NCBI RefSeq assembly: GCF_001938985.1
Contig: NZ_MKIN01000022.1
Coordinates: 1-64,000 of the forward strand
From: Gillisella taibaishanensis
Lineage (GTDB): Bacteria > Pseudomonadota > Alphaproteobacteria > Rhizobiales > Rhizobiaceae
DNA: 64,000 nucleotides
Reading direction: 5' to 3'
Numbering within the stretch: the first letter of the stretch is position 1; each line of letters starts with the position of its first letter. Both the position numbers and the translations under genes were made by a program. Positions 25,006 to 34,948 of this stretch are shown here, in pieces. Under the pieces are notes generated by a model, which saw only the letters and a list, made by a program, of their open reading frames with translations, searched no databases and was not told the DNA's origin.

Positions 25006-26822
25006 CAGGGTTGATCCACGAACTGACCATTGGTCTGCTGTTGCAAGGCCTGCCCGGTGCTGCGCGGCATACCGCCGCCGGGATTGGCCATGAATGCCCC
25101 AAGGGCACCTGATATCCGCGACAGAAAGGCAGAGCCGATCGCGTTGCCGACAGCGCTGGCCTGGCTCTGCATGTTATCAGCCGCCGCCTTCCCCGCTGCG
25201 CCACCGCCCTCGACAATCTTTTCGGAAATCGCAGCCCCCACCTGAGGAAGCTTGTCCGGCCCGGCAAGAAAGCTGTCGAGCGACTGCTGCCGCGCCAGGT
25301 CGTCCGGATTGGTGACCGGCGCAGCCGCCGGCTTGCGAAAGTGATTATACTGGTTGCCGTAGACCGGGTGATTTTTGAAATCGTCCATGACGCTCGACTG
25401 CGTCCCAGCCCCAACGCGCGCTGTGGCATTCATATAGGCATCATTGACCTGAAACCACCAGGCATCCGGATTACGCGCACGGTAGGCGTCCTTATAGGTC
25501 TTCGCTTCCGTACGCCGCTGCTCTTCAGTCTTACCCTCCTGTGACTTCATCTGGTTGCGGGCAGATTCAATTGCCGAATTCAAATAGCCAAGCGTCGGGT
25601 TTGCCACCACAGCAACGCCGGAACCGACATTCTTCACGAACCGATCCCAGTTGTTCGACAGGTCCTGTATCTTTGCAGCGCTGTCGCCAACGACCTGATT
25701 GAAATCCCGGAGCGTCGAACCATCGACATTCTTCAGTTCGGCATTGAGCTTCTTCATTTCTTCGCGCTGGCTGATCAGGCCACGCACACCGGCCTGCATC
25801 TGCGCATCCGGAAACAGCAGAGACAGTTTCGACAGATCGCCCTTGGTCGCAACCGTGCTCATATCGAGCAGGACGTCGATCACGTCCCGGCCACTCTTGC
25901 GCGCCTTATCAAGCGCCTTCGGCAGATCGATCCCAAATTTCTTGAATTTCGCTGCGGTATCGGCCGAATACATCTTCTGCATGATGTTGGCGAGATTGGT
26001 CGCCGCCTCGCCAGATGTGCCTGTCTGGTTGCGCAGGACCTGCAACATCGCAACCATTTTCTCTAGGCCTTCGGTACCCTTGTAGCCCAAGGCAGCGAAT
26101 GCAGGCAGGAGACTGGGCAACTCGCGGGCCATATCCTTCAATTCGAATTTGCCGGCCTTGCCGCCTGCCACAAGGATGTCGAAGGCATGCTGCATATCCT
26201 TGGCATTGATCTTCAGGGATCCCGCCAAGCTATCAGCGGACAGCGCCATATCGGAAACGGCGGCACCCGATGCCTGCGCCGTCGTCGTCACAGCAGGCAG
26301 AAATGCCATCGCCTCATCAAGGGTTCGCCCGGACGAGACAAGCGTCTCAAGCCCTTCCACCACGTCGCCGAAGGCCATATGCGCATCTGCCGCGACATCC
26401 TGCATCTTGCCGATGGTCGGCTGGATGGCATCGGCGCCCTTGTCGGCGTTGATGACAATCCGGTTGACCCGGCGCTCCAGCGAAGCAAAATCGGAATAAG
26501 CCTTGCCGGCTGCCACACCGACGGCGACGGCGGCAACCGTCCCGCGCGCAAGGATCGCATTGTGCCGTTCAGACCGCAGCGCTGCGGCTTCCTTCGCCTT
26601 CGCGGCGCGCGCCTCAAGCTCGGCCTGACGCTCGGTCAGAAGCCGTTCCATCGCCCGGTCTTTGTTGGACAGACGCAAGCCTTTGCTGGACAGCATATAA
26701 TCCCGTTCTGCCTTTTGCAGACGGTTCATATTGCCGATCACGGCCGATGTCTTGGCACCGGTCTTATCGACCAGGTCGACCACCAGCGAGGCCTGCAGTT
26801 TGCTCAATGGACTATTCCCCAA
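25005..26822 (-). CDS. Phage tail tape measure protein
   Basis: A 605-residue protein with a helical, Ala-rich N-terminus (MERLLTERQAELEARAAKAK) and the conserved TP901-type core (IQPTIGKMQDVAADAHMAFG; VSDMALSADSLAGSLKIN; LPSLLPAFAALGYKGTEGLE). It sets tail length and is ejected with the DNA. At about 600 residues it predicts a moderately short contractile tail. The gene overlaps the upstream tail-assembly gene. Confidence 0.9.
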   Translation of the reverse strand: MGNSPLSKLQASLVVDLVDKTGAKTSAVIGNMNRLQKAERDYMLSSKGLRLSNKDRAMERLLTERQAELEARAAKAKEAAALRSERHNAILARGTVAAVAVGVAAGKAYSDFASLERRVNRIVINADKGADAIQPTIGKMQDVAADAHMAFGDVVEGLETLVSSGRTLDEAMAFLPAVTTTAQASGAAVSDMALSADSLAGSLKINAKDMQHAFDILVAGGKAGKFELKDMARELPSLLPAFAALGYKGTEGLEKMVAMLQVLRNQTGTSGEAATNLANIMQKMYSADTAAKFKKFGIDLPKALDKARKSGRDVIDVLLDMSTVATKGDLSKLSLLFPDAQMQAGVRGLISQREEMKKLNAELKNVDGSTLRDFNQVVGDSAAKIQDLSNNWDRFVKNVGSGVAVVANPTLGYLNSAIESARNQMKSQEGKTEEQRRTEAKTYKDAYRARNPDAWWFQVNDAYMNATARVGAGTQSSVMDDFKNHPVYGNQYNHFRKPAAAPVTNPDDLARQQSLDSFLAGPDKLPQVGAAISEKIVEGGGAAGKAAADNMQSQASAVGNAIGSAFLSRISGALGAFMANPGGGMPRSTGQALQQQTNGQFVDQP

Positions 26823-27282
26823 TCATGAAGGACGGCACGATATCGCGGTAAAGCTGAAACACAGCCTCCGCGTCCGGCCATTTCAGCCGCTTGATCACGA
26901 CGGGATGCAGGCCGGTCAGCCGGGCGAGCATGCCGCGTGTTCCATCGACGCCGCCGGAATAGAAATCGTCGATATCCTGCTGTTCCGGCATCCGGAGCGT
27001 GATGGTCGATAGGATGACGCCATTCACCTTGGGCTTTTGCACCAGCGTGTAGGTCCGCGATCCCGCAAGATCGTCGTCATAGGCGACAACAGGATCACGC
27101 GCTTCGTCAGCCGAATTGTCACCTGCGTAAAGCTCGCCAGGCGATGTGGTAAAGGCGTCGAGGTCGATCATCGTAGCCTTGGGCGCTGCCACCGGCTCCG
27201 CTGCTACGGGTGCAGGCCCCGCAAGAGCCTGCCCCAAGGGATCGTCAACCGGTTTGCGGCTGCGGCGCGGCTCGACCATCAT
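26812..27282 (-). CDS. Phage tail assembly (chaperone) protein, gpE/gp41-like
   Basis: A 156-residue protein. A variable N-terminus is followed by VNGVILSTITLRMPEQQDID and LARLTGLHPVVIKRLKWPDA, the pattern of the Mu gp41/P2 gpE tail assembly family. It lies between tube and tape measure, as in P2 (FI-FII-E-E'-T). In P2 a frameshift makes E+E'; I see no clear slippery run here. The protein is thought to chaperone the tape measure during tail building. Confidence 0.8.
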   Translation of the reverse strand: MMVEPRRSRKPVDDPLGQALAGPAPVAAEPVAAPKATMIDLDAFTTSPGELYAGDNSADEARDPVVAYDDDLAGSRTYTLVQKPKVNGVILSTITLRMPEQQDIDDFYSGGVDGTRGMLARLTGLHPVVIKRLKWPDAEAVFQLYRDIVPSFMIGE

Positions 27283-27812
27283 TCAACTCCCAGCGCTACG
27301 CGCACGGCCTGGGTTTCATCATTGCCGAACTGGCGCACGGTCGAGGTGAAGTAGTCCAGATAGAACCATTCCGTACCGTCGACCGTCAGCTGATAATGGG
27401 TCACTTCCGTGATGCCATGGTCGTGACCGAAGGCGCTGGCCCGATCGAAACTATCAGGGGTCAGCTTGCCAATGATGCCCTGAAGCACGGCCTTAGCCTG
27501 AAGGACCGCGCCGGTCTGCTTGTTGCGCAGCACGCCATAGGCGGTGAATTTCTGAGAGGCGCTGCTGCCGATCCCGAGATATTTGTAGGATGTCTCGGTA
27601 AAGCCGGCCAGTTTGAAGCTGGGCTCCAGCGCATTGAAGGCGCCGACGGTCCAGTTCACGCCCATGACGGCGCCGCCGCCAAGATGCGAAACAGCGGCGC
27701 GCTCGAGCGTCGGCAGGCCGAGGCTTTGCAGCTTGACGTGATTAGTGTCTTCCGGATCGGCATCACCGACGAAGATGTTGACCTGTTCGAGGATAAGCAG
27801 TTTTTCAGCCAT
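27279..27812 (-). CDS. Phage major tail tube protein (P2 FII-like)
   Basis: A 177-residue protein with the tube pattern: LILEQVNIFVGDADPEDTNH, LGLPTLERAAVSHLGGGAVM, FKLAGFTETSYKYLG and HYQLTVDGTEWFYLDYFTST. It forms the inner tube through which DNA passes and sits directly after the sheath gene. The end overlaps the next gene by 4 bases. Confidence 0.9.
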   Translation of the reverse strand: MAEKLLILEQVNIFVGDADPEDTNHVKLQSLGLPTLERAAVSHLGGGAVMGVNWTVGAFNALEPSFKLAGFTETSYKYLGIGSSASQKFTAYGVLRNKQTGAVLQAKAVLQGIIGKLTPDSFDRASAFGHDHGITEVTHYQLTVDGTEWFYLDYFTSTVRQFGNDETQAVRVALGVE

Positions 27813-27839
27813 GTGCGTGGTTCCTTAACTCGCCAGCGG

Positions 27840-29102
27840 TCAGGCGTTCTGTGCCGCCAAGATTTCGTCGATGGTGGCGTCGAGCGCCGCCGCATAGGGC
27901 CGGGAGGCAACGGTCAAGCGCTTGAAGACCGGTGCTTCTTCGAACTGCATATCCACATAGATGTGGCCGGCGCGCAGGTCGCTCGCATTGTTCTTGTCCG
28001 CGTCGAACCGCACCCGGAAACCGAGGATGTCGCCATTCGCCTGGCGGTTCTGGCAGATGGTCGAGATCGTATTGACGACAGACTGGATGGTCTGGGTGGT
28101 CAGATTGTAGCGGCCGAGATAGGACCGGACTGTACGCAGCACGGTGAGCTCGATGAAGTCGCGGCCACGGACCTTGTGATACTGGTCCCAGACGCTTTCC
28201 TCGGAGAGATTGTCCGTGCCGATGAAGACATAGCCGCCATCGGAGATCGAGAAGTCGTCGCCGCTCTCGCCCCGCACGATGATCCCGCCATGGGCGGCCA
28301 GAATCTGCTGGCCCTCGGTCGAGCCATCCGTGAGCGAAAACCGCAGGTTCTTTTCGACGCCGATGATGCCATAGACCGTCTGGTTCGCCACAGACTTGAA
28401 CGGCGAGCCGTCATTTTCATAGTCGCGCCGCACGAACAGGCCGGCAACACGCGGGCTCATTGGCCGCAACACGCTGGCGCCGCTGCTGTCGGTCGCGTAG
28501 ACGCCTCCGGAAACCGGGATGATCCGCATGCCGGCATGCTGCTCGACCCAGTCGGTAAATTCGTCGAGACCGGCAGGCCCGTCTGCAATCACCTGAGCAA
28601 GGATCTGGTTTGCTACCGTCGGAAGCGAGGTGAGGACAGGATTGGCGGCACCATCGGCATGAGCCTTGGTAAAGCCGGGGCAGATCAACAGGCGCGGGAA
28701 AACCCCGACATCCGGACCGGCGTCGAGGAATGCGAAGATCCCCGTCTTGGACACGGAACTGCCGGTGATATTGGCCATGGTGGCCGCATCGTCGACGCCT
28801 TCGGCTACGCGGACCACGACCAGGGTTGCCGCCGTCTGATAGCTGCCGAGCTGATCGTTGATCCCTTCGATCGCGTCGATGAAGCCGCCGTCCTGGTCGC
28901 ACAGCGCCAGGATACTGGTGTCATTGCTATTGAGCGTGACGCATGTGTTCAATGGAAACGCGGCGTCGAACGCCCCCTGCTGTGCGCTGGCTGCTTTGTC
29001 GATCGGCATGCAGATGCCGACAACGCTCATCTGCGCCTTGGAGGCCGTCGTCGCCTCGTTGGCGCTTCGGTTGATGGTAATGCCAAATGTCGGGTCGGTC
29101 AT
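27840..29102 (-). CDS. Phage tail sheath protein (P2 FI-like)
   Basis: A 420-residue protein with the sheath family patterns: ITINRSANEATTASKAQMSV, FPLNTCVTLNS, IEGINDQLGSYQTAATLVVV, FPRLLICPGF, RVAGLFVRRDYENDGSPFKS and FIELTVLRTVRSYLGRYNLT. The sheath contracts to drive the tube through the cell envelope. It starts the tail module after a strong terminator at 29155-29178, so it may have its own promoter just upstream. Confidence 0.95.
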   Translation of the reverse strand: MTDPTFGITINRSANEATTASKAQMSVVGICMPIDKAASAQQGAFDAAFPLNTCVTLNSNDTSILALCDQDGGFIDAIEGINDQLGSYQTAATLVVVRVAEGVDDAATMANITGSSVSKTGIFAFLDAGPDVGVFPRLLICPGFTKAHADGAANPVLTSLPTVANQILAQVIADGPAGLDEFTDWVEQHAGMRIIPVSGGVYATDSSGASVLRPMSPRVAGLFVRRDYENDGSPFKSVANQTVYGIIGVEKNLRFSLTDGSTEGQQILAAHGGIIVRGESGDDFSISDGGYVFIGTDNLSEESVWDQYHKVRGRDFIELTVLRTVRSYLGRYNLTTQTIQSVVNTISTICQNRQANGDILGFRVRFDADKNNASDLRAGHIYVDMQFEEAPVFKRLTVASRPYAAALDATIDEILAAQNA

Positions 29103-29154
29103 GACCGAAGCTCCTGTTCATGAAAAGCCCCGGCCAATGGGCAAATACGGCCAT

Positions 29155-29178
29155 AAAAAAAGCCGCCAGAGAGGCGGC
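29155..29178 (-). terminator. Rho-independent terminator
   Basis: On the minus strand GCCGCC-TCTCT-GGCGGC is a perfect 6-base stem followed directly by seven T. It lies 24 bases after the stop of the small gene at 29202 and before the sheath gene, dividing the late block into two transcription units or setting expression ratios. Confidence 0.85.
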
Positions 29179-29201
29179 CCGATAGGGTGATGATCAGAAG
29201 A

Positions 29202-29426
29202 TCAAGAGGACATTTTCCACGTTCCGACAGGCTTGCCAGCGGCAATCCACTCGGTAATGGCAGAACGGACGGCAGACGCGATGCCATATGTATCGGTCGG
29301 GCGACTGGTATAATGCCCAGATAGATCGTTGCCATTGCTGTCGGTCATGACGATCTCCGCGACATAGACCCTCCGTTCATCAGTCTGATAAACGGCATTT
29401 AAGGTCTTCAAATTCAACGAAGTCAT
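29202..29426 (-). CDS. Small phage protein following tail fibre gene
   Basis: A 74-residue protein that overlaps the fibre gene stop by 4 bases and precedes the terminator. The C-terminus (SAVRSAITEWIAAGKPVGTW) looks folded and helical. By position it could be a fibre assembly factor; no family is recognised. Confidence 0.65.
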   Translation of the reverse strand: MTSLNLKTLNAVYQTDERRVYVAEIVMTDSNGNDLSGHYTSRPTDTYGIASAVRSAITEWIAAGKPVGTWKMSS

Positions 29427-30583
29427 CCGATCCTCACCGCCTCATACCATTGACGGCTTGTATCGCCACAGCCGCCGCGCGTGACCCATTGCCCTGACAA
29501 AGCCGAACCCGACGCAGATTTCCCGGCGATGATATAAGAACCGGCATTGTTCTTATTGATGCAGGGGACAATCGTGGCATTACGGCTGATGGTGACACCG
29601 CACTCCACGAGAATTCGCTCACCCAAAGGGTAATCGGTCAGATTGGCGTCATTTCCGGAATAGACTTCCGCCGCCAGAAACCCGAGCGCATGATCATGTC
29701 CAGACGTATCGACCGTGCCGGTCGTACTGTTGGTGATCGCCCGGGCACTGCCGAGAGACAAGGACCGATCGCCGCTCAAATCGCCACCGCCTGTCAGGCC
29801 ATTGCCAGCCGAAACCTTGCGACCGGTCGGCACGGTCGCTGCCGCAAGCGCCGAGAGCGCCGTTGAGACGGATGAAAGGGCATTGGATATCGCCGTCGTG
29901 ACGAAAGACGTATTCGCAAGCCGCGCGTTATTGCTTCCGGCCGTCTGCGTCGGCGCTGTTGGGTTCCCCGTGAAAGACGGGCTGTTGATCGACGCCTTGT
30001 TCGTCAGGTCGGATGCCACCGATGCCGCGAAATTCTTGTCGCCGCCGATAGCGGCAAACAGTTTCGCCAATGTGTTCCCGTCGGCAACGACGCCGCCGAG
30101 AATGGTGCTTTTGATCGCCTGGACCCAACCCGTGGTCGGGATGATTTGCGAATTGTCATCGGCAGCCGGCGTCGGCGCTGTCGGTGTGCCGAACAGATTG
30201 GCACTGTCGAGCGGAGCGCGGGTATTGATGAGCGCCGTCAACCCGGTGACCGCATCCGCGTCACCAAGGGCTGCCTGCAATTCGGTGATCGTCGCGATTG
30301 CCCCTTCCGCATCGGACAGGAACTGCGAAAGGGCGGCTTTGACATGAGCCGTCGTCGCCACCGTCGCGTTGTTCACCGTCGCCGGCTGTGTCGGCGCTGT
30401 GGGGTTGCCGCTGAAAGCGGGGCTCTCGACAGCCGCCTTCAAGGCCAGCGCCGTCAGAATACTGGCGACATCCACATCGATGGCCGAAAGCGCCGAAACA
30501 AGCCGCGCAACATCATGCGCCATCGTGTTTTCGATGTTCGGCAGCGGGTAGTTCCGGTTGCCGGTTTCAAGATCAACGGTCAT
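29423..30583 (-). CDS. Phage tail fibre protein with internal repeats
   Basis: A 386-residue protein. The unit S-P-x-F-x-G-N-P-T-A-P-T-Q followed by a ten-residue variable linker and ATTAHV/ANTSFV occurs three times (near residues 54, 130 and 205), with Ala-rich helical spacers between copies, typical of trimeric fibre shafts. The C-terminus (AGNGLTGGGDLSGDRSLSLG, then GHDHALGFLAAEVYSGND) resembles a fibre tip domain. It follows DUF4815 and gpI, where P2 has its fibre gene H. Confidence 0.85.
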   Translation of the reverse strand: MTVDLETGNRNYPLPNIENTMAHDVARLVSALSAIDVDVASILTALALKAAVESPAFSGNPTAPTQPATVNNATVATTAHVKAALSQFLSDAEGAIATITELQAALGDADAVTGLTALINTRAPLDSANLFGTPTAPTPAADDNSQIIPTTGWVQAIKSTILGGVVADGNTLAKLFAAIGGDKNFAASVASDLTNKASINSPSFTGNPTAPTQTAGSNNARLANTSFVTTAISNALSSVSTALSALAAATVPTGRKVSAGNGLTGGGDLSGDRSLSLGSARAITNSTTGTVDTSGHDHALGFLAAEVYSGNDANLTDYPLGERILVECGVTISRNATIVPCINKNNAGSYIIAGKSASGSALSGQWVTRGGCGDTSRQWYEAVRIG

Positions 30584-30592
30584 GGGTCAGCC

Positions 30593-33500
30593 TCAAAATG
30601 TCCAGGCGCGCAGGTCGGCAATGGCAGGACGTGCAGCCGGCGTGCCAGTCAGCGCCAGTTTCAATCGGCCGCCGTCTGGAGCCTCATGGCTGGCGATCTT
30701 GTAGGTGTATTCTACCCACCCATCATCCAGTGCCTCGGCTTTCGCCAGGGACGCCGCAGCAAATGTGCCGTCGTTGGCATCGGCCGAGACCGCCACTGTC
30801 GATCCGTTCGGCAACAGAGCGGAAAAAACCACGTCCAATTCGACACCGGCTCCCATGGTGAAGCTGCGACCGACATAATCACCCATCGCCCGCATCGTGC
30901 CAAAAATCACGGTGACATCCTTGTTGATGAGCGGCGAGACCTTGGATGTGCCTACCAACACTGCCGTGATGGTGACCGTCCCGGATGCAAAATAGTCCAG
31001 CTCCAGCGTCTGATCGACGGACACAGTATAGGTCGCATAGGTGGTTACGCCGCCTGAGACCTTCGGCACCTTCACCTGGAACACCACGGAACAGCTGCTT
31101 TCCGGCAGGATCACATCCGTCCGGATCAGGATGTCAGAGACATTGGCCACGACGAAATTGCCGATCGAAATGCTCTTGGTCGTCGGCGAGAACACGGCGG
31201 CCCGCATTTTGAAGCTGACATCGCTGGACGGATGCACCAACCAGCTCTCATTGTTCGAGCCGGAAAACCGGTCGCCGATCGTATATGGCTGCGATGTCAC
31301 CCAAGCCTGCGCGCTCGAATCGAAATCACCGAGAGTGGCGATCCCGATAGAATGACTGGCGTCGTCAGTCCGCAGCTTAAAGGCCAAATACGTATCAGCC
31401 GGGTTATAGACCGGGCAATCGAGAAGTGCTTTCGTCCAATCACCCAAAACCACCGAATTCATATCCACGCGCTTCGTGGCAAAGACGGAATTGGTCGGAA
31501 ATCCGTTCTCCATCTCGACGAAGTCGATGTCCACAGGCTTCGAGCGCGTGCCGATGGCGCAGAATTTCACATCCACCGACGTGATGTACCGGCCTTCGGT
31601 AAGGGCGTAGCTCTGCGCCTGCGGGTCGGAACTGTTATGGCCTCCGCTTTCGTGTTCGCTGGTGACTGTGACAGTCGAAAATCGTTCGATCACCGTCGTC
31701 GTCTGCAGCGTCGTGGTTTCCAGCCGCCCTTCCCCGCGAAACGTCGCCGAAGCCGAAAGACCCGCGCCACCGGTTGCCGCGATCGTCTTGGTTCCGGCCG
31801 AAACATTGGCAGGAATCTGGAACGAGCCGGTCGCGGTCCCGTTCACATCGGCGACGATACCGGCGGGGGTCACGTCCAGCCCATCGAATGTCAGGCTCGC
31901 CAGCGTCTCGCCGCCGCCCATGCCAGTGATTTCGAACCCGATATCGATCTGACGCAGATAGGCAATGACGGTGCTGGTCGTCGTGGATGACACTGTCGAG
32001 GAACGCACGCGGCTTTCGTTGCCGGAACCGAAGACCTGCGTGATCGCCGAAAGCGAAACCGTCTGGGTCTCTGTCCAATAATCTGTCGACGGGTCGATGG
32101 TGAGTTCGAATGGGACCGGATTGAAATTCTGATACGGGTTGATCTTTTCACAGGCCGTATACAGTTCCTGCGAAACGATCACTTCCTCGGTATAGTCCAG
32201 CAATCCCCAATCGGCCAACCGGACGGACCGCACATCGGCATCGATCGCGACCTGCATCGATCCGTCAAACACGGCAGCAGTCTGCGCCACACCGAAATCA
32301 CGATAGGTATCGTCCCAGAGAGGGTCGGTGAACACCCCGAGGGTGGGACCAGCAGATCGTGCATTCGCATCGGACTTCAAGCGCTCGATCAACACCAGGT
32401 CGATCACTTCCGAAAGTCGGTCCTGCAAATAGTTGAGCCGCTTGTAGCCGATGGCCCGGGTCGCATCATTGGTGATGACAGGCGTGCCATACCAATCGTT
32501 CTTCACAGTGCAGAGCGACAATGCATCCTCAGGCTCGGACGGCGCGTGCGGATTGGCAAGCGACGGAATGCCCTTCAGATAAGAAAGCGAGCCATCCGAC
32601 GATATCAGGATCCGGTCATAGCGCGGCAGCTTGTAGGAATACTCAATGAACATATCTGTGCCATCGACGCCACCGGACACGGTGATCGTCGTTGACGTGA
32701 AACTGTCGGGCACGACATCGGCATAATAGAGATACGTGACCTGATAACTCGATCCGGTTGCCGGCTCGGCGCCGCCGGGAGCCCAGCTCACACTGTCGCC
32801 AGATCGGATATAGTCGGTATCGACGACATAGGTGGTCGAAAGCTGCACGACGCTGAGAATGCTGACGACACCGGTGTCAGGCAAAGCATCAGCCGATCCA
32901 CCGACACCCTTGGTCAGCGATACGGTCTTTTGCTTCGTGATCGTGACGCTTTCGATTGCCGCGATCGGGGGTCGACGCACCGAAACGGTGACCGTCCCCG
33001 TGCCGCCGCTGGCAAAGGTGTGGCCTTCAAGGCTCACGGAAGCAACGTCCGGCTCCTCCGTGACAGTCAGCCTGTTATCGCTGCCCCGGGTCACCTTCGT
33101 CCCTTGCACATTGCAGACGCCAGCACCGACAGAAAAGACCTGCGCATCACCTGTCTTGCCCAAGGCGGTAACTGCGCATCCACGCACAACGTAATTGCCG
33201 TGCGCATCATAGTCGTAGGTGCCGATCTGCTTTTGCACACCCGTCAGCGTCGGCGGCGCATCCTGAGAAATCACCACACCGTCGCGCAGCATCGCGTAGG
33301 CATAGAAATCGCCCTCGCCGCCATCCGTCGCCGTCGCCCAGGTGATCGCCATATTGGTGCGGACAGCACCTTCTTCACCATAGGCCTCCGTGCCCGACAC
33401 CAGGCCATAGAAGATATCGTCATCAGCCGCCGTCAGTGGCGTCACCACGACACGCACGCCGAGCGATACGTCACCCGTCATCGATACGCCAGTGAGCGTC

Positions 33501-33802
33501 CGAGCATCGACGCTGCGGGGAGCGCCCTTCAGATAGATCGAACCCTGCGTGATCAGCACCGTTCCAGCGTCAGCATCGACCACGATATCGGCGCCGGACA
33601 GACGATCGCCATCAGAAGCGACCAGATCGCCGATTGCAGTGCGCTTCTTTTCCTCGATCGAGAATGCCTCATTGATATCGGCGGCCTGCGCAAAATCACC
33701 CTCGCCAAAATAGACTCGGTCAATGTCCGGCCGATCCGTGGATCGATCATGCACATTGGCCAGATCCGGGTAGGTCCCGGTATCGAAGACATTGGTTGTC
33801 AT
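30593..33802 (-). CDS. DUF4815-domain baseplate/fibre-associated protein
   Basis: A 1069-residue protein. The N-terminus (YPDLANVHDRSTDRPDIDRV, YFGEGDFAQAADINEAFSIE) and the strand-rich first 550 residues match DUF4815. The rest is composed of beta-sandwich-like segments (VEMENGFPTNSVFATKRVDM; GTVTITAVLVGTSKVSPLIN). DUF4815 proteins occur in contractile-tailed phages next to gpI and fibre genes, and are thought to link baseplate and fibres. There is no membrane segment. It is one of the largest structural proteins here. Confidence 0.8.
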   Translation of the reverse strand: MTTNVFDTGTYPDLANVHDRSTDRPDIDRVYFGEGDFAQAADINEAFSIEEKKRTAIGDLVASDGDRLSGADIVVDADAGTVLITQGSIYLKGAPRSVDARTLTGVSMTGDVSLGVRVVVTPLTAADDDIFYGLVSGTEAYGEEGAVRTNMAITWATATDGGEGDFYAYAMLRDGVVISQDAPPTLTGVQKQIGTYDYDAHGNYVVRGCAVTALGKTGDAQVFSVGAGVCNVQGTKVTRGSDNRLTVTEEPDVASVSLEGHTFASGGTGTVTVSVRRPPIAAIESVTITKQKTVSLTKGVGGSADALPDTGVVSILSVVQLSTTYVVDTDYIRSGDSVSWAPGGAEPATGSSYQVTYLYYADVVPDSFTSTTITVSGGVDGTDMFIEYSYKLPRYDRILISSDGSLSYLKGIPSLANPHAPSEPEDALSLCTVKNDWYGTPVITNDATRAIGYKRLNYLQDRLSEVIDLVLIERLKSDANARSAGPTLGVFTDPLWDDTYRDFGVAQTAAVFDGSMQVAIDADVRSVRLADWGLLDYTEEVIVSQELYTACEKINPYQNFNPVPFELTIDPSTDYWTETQTVSLSAITQVFGSGNESRVRSSTVSSTTTSTVIAYLRQIDIGFEITGMGGGETLASLTFDGLDVTPAGIVADVNGTATGSFQIPANVSAGTKTIAATGGAGLSASATFRGEGRLETTTLQTTTVIERFSTVTVTSEHESGGHNSSDPQAQSYALTEGRYITSVDVKFCAIGTRSKPVDIDFVEMENGFPTNSVFATKRVDMNSVVLGDWTKALLDCPVYNPADTYLAFKLRTDDASHSIGIATLGDFDSSAQAWVTSQPYTIGDRFSGSNNESWLVHPSSDVSFKMRAAVFSPTTKSISIGNFVVANVSDILIRTDVILPESSCSVVFQVKVPKVSGGVTTYATYTVSVDQTLELDYFASGTVTITAVLVGTSKVSPLINKDVTVIFGTMRAMGDYVGRSFTMGAGVELDVVFSALLPNGSTVAVSADANDGTFAAASLAKAEALDDGWVEYTYKIASHEAPDGGRLKLALTGTPAARPAIADLRAWTF

Positions 33803-33814
33803 TGAAAAATCCTG

Positions 33815-34948
33815 TTAGCCGAGGCTCAGTGCCGGATTTGCGTAATGCACCGGCACGATCTGGATCGGATTGATGGTCAAGGTGACGGTAAACAGCTCAC
33901 GGACCGTCTCGAAAAATCTGAGCGCGAAGTTGGTTTTGCCGACCTCGATGCCGGAACCGGTAATCACTTCCGACGGCTCCAGCCACGATTTGTATGGCTT
34001 GACCCCGTCGACAAGCTCCAATCCGTAGACAATGCCGATCTTGGCCGATGTCTGGCCGGCACCATTCCCGAAACGGGTACGCGCCTTATAGACGACGGTC
34101 ACGTAGTCATCGCCCTCTTCGGTCTGGTTTTCGGCGGCCATGATGATCCTGCTATATCCGATCACCGCGCCGGCCGCCGTGTAGAAGACGAGATGCGCGA
34201 CCTCTTGCAGCAACAACCAAGCCTTCATCGTCGTCGGAGACCCAGCCGCCGACCAGGGGATGGTGACTTGCGACCACGCAATGGCAGGCCAGCCACCATC
34301 CCCGAAGGCGGAAAGCGTATCATTCCAGCCAAACCGCTCCCATTCGTAGAAGGTCTCCTCGATGGCAATGGCATGGCTGCGGCCATGGCTCCATTTGACG
34401 GGATTGCCATCGATCCGCGCGCCGGATGAATCCCCCCAGAGCGCCGAACCCCATTTTCGACGGCTCCAGGACAGACCTCGGACATCATAGGCAAAATAGC
34501 CCCGGAAGAATTCCGAGCGCACCGGGTCCGACAGATCGGCCAGATACCAGGCATTATAGAGCCGCTGCACCTCGTCATCACCGGGCAACTCGCCCATAGC
34601 GATCTGATAGAGATGCCAGCGCCGACGGCCTTTCACCTGATCTTCGATTTGCGGGCCGTAATAGGCGATCCAGCGCAGCGCATCGAGAATGGCCTTCGGC
34701 GTTCCGCGAATGGCTTGCCAAGCCCTACCGCTATCGATCAGGTCTTCAGCCGTATCGAAGAAATCGGCAATCGGGCCAAGTCCGTATTCCTGAACGAGGT
34801 ATGGCGCGACGGTGGCGTTCAGTGGACGTTGGTACCGGAACCCGCGAACGGCCTCGAGATCGGCGAGAGCCGCATCGAAAGGATCGGTCGCAACCGCCAG
34901 CGCCTCTTCCAGCACCGTCGAATTGCTTGGAACAAGCACCGCCGTCAT
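33815..34948 (-). CDS. Phage tail/baseplate protein I
   Basis: A 377-residue protein. The N-terminus (LVPSNSTVLEEALAVATDPF, then PYLVQEYGLGPIADFF and AWQAIRGTPKAILDALRWIA) is the gpI pattern, a baseplate wedge component. The protein is longer than P2 gpI (about 176 residues), with an extra beta-rich C-terminal part of unknown role. It overlaps the gpJ gene by 4 bases. Confidence 0.85.
   Translation of the reverse strand: MTAVLVPSNSTVLEEALAVATDPFDAALADLEAVRGFRYQRPLNATVAPYLVQEYGLGPIADFFDTAEDLIDSGRAWQAIRGTPKAILDALRWIAYYGPQIEDQVKGRRRWHLYQIAMGELPGDDEVQRLYNAWYLADLSDPVRSEFFRGYFAYDVRGLSWSRRKWGSALWGDSSGARIDGNPVKWSHGRSHAIAIEETFYEWERFGWNDTLSAFGDGGWPAIAWSQVTIPWSAAGSPTTMKAWLLLQEVAHLVFYTAAGAVIGYSRIIMAAENQTEEGDDYVTVVYKARTRFGNGAGQTSAKIGIVYGLELVDGVKPYKSWLEPSEVITGSGIEVGKTNFALRFFETVRELFTVTLTINPIQIVPVHYANPALSLG

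Noticed and set aside
26812-27282. Programmed -1 frameshift in the tail assembly gene as in P2 E+E'
   Set aside because: No slippery T- or G-run is seen near the 3' end and the following frame overlaps the tape measure start by only 11 bases.
27210-29123. 637-codon + strand frame antisense to tube and sheath genes
   Set aside because: The minus strand encodes clear tail tube and sheath proteins; long antisense frames are common in GC-rich DNA and this one resembles no family.
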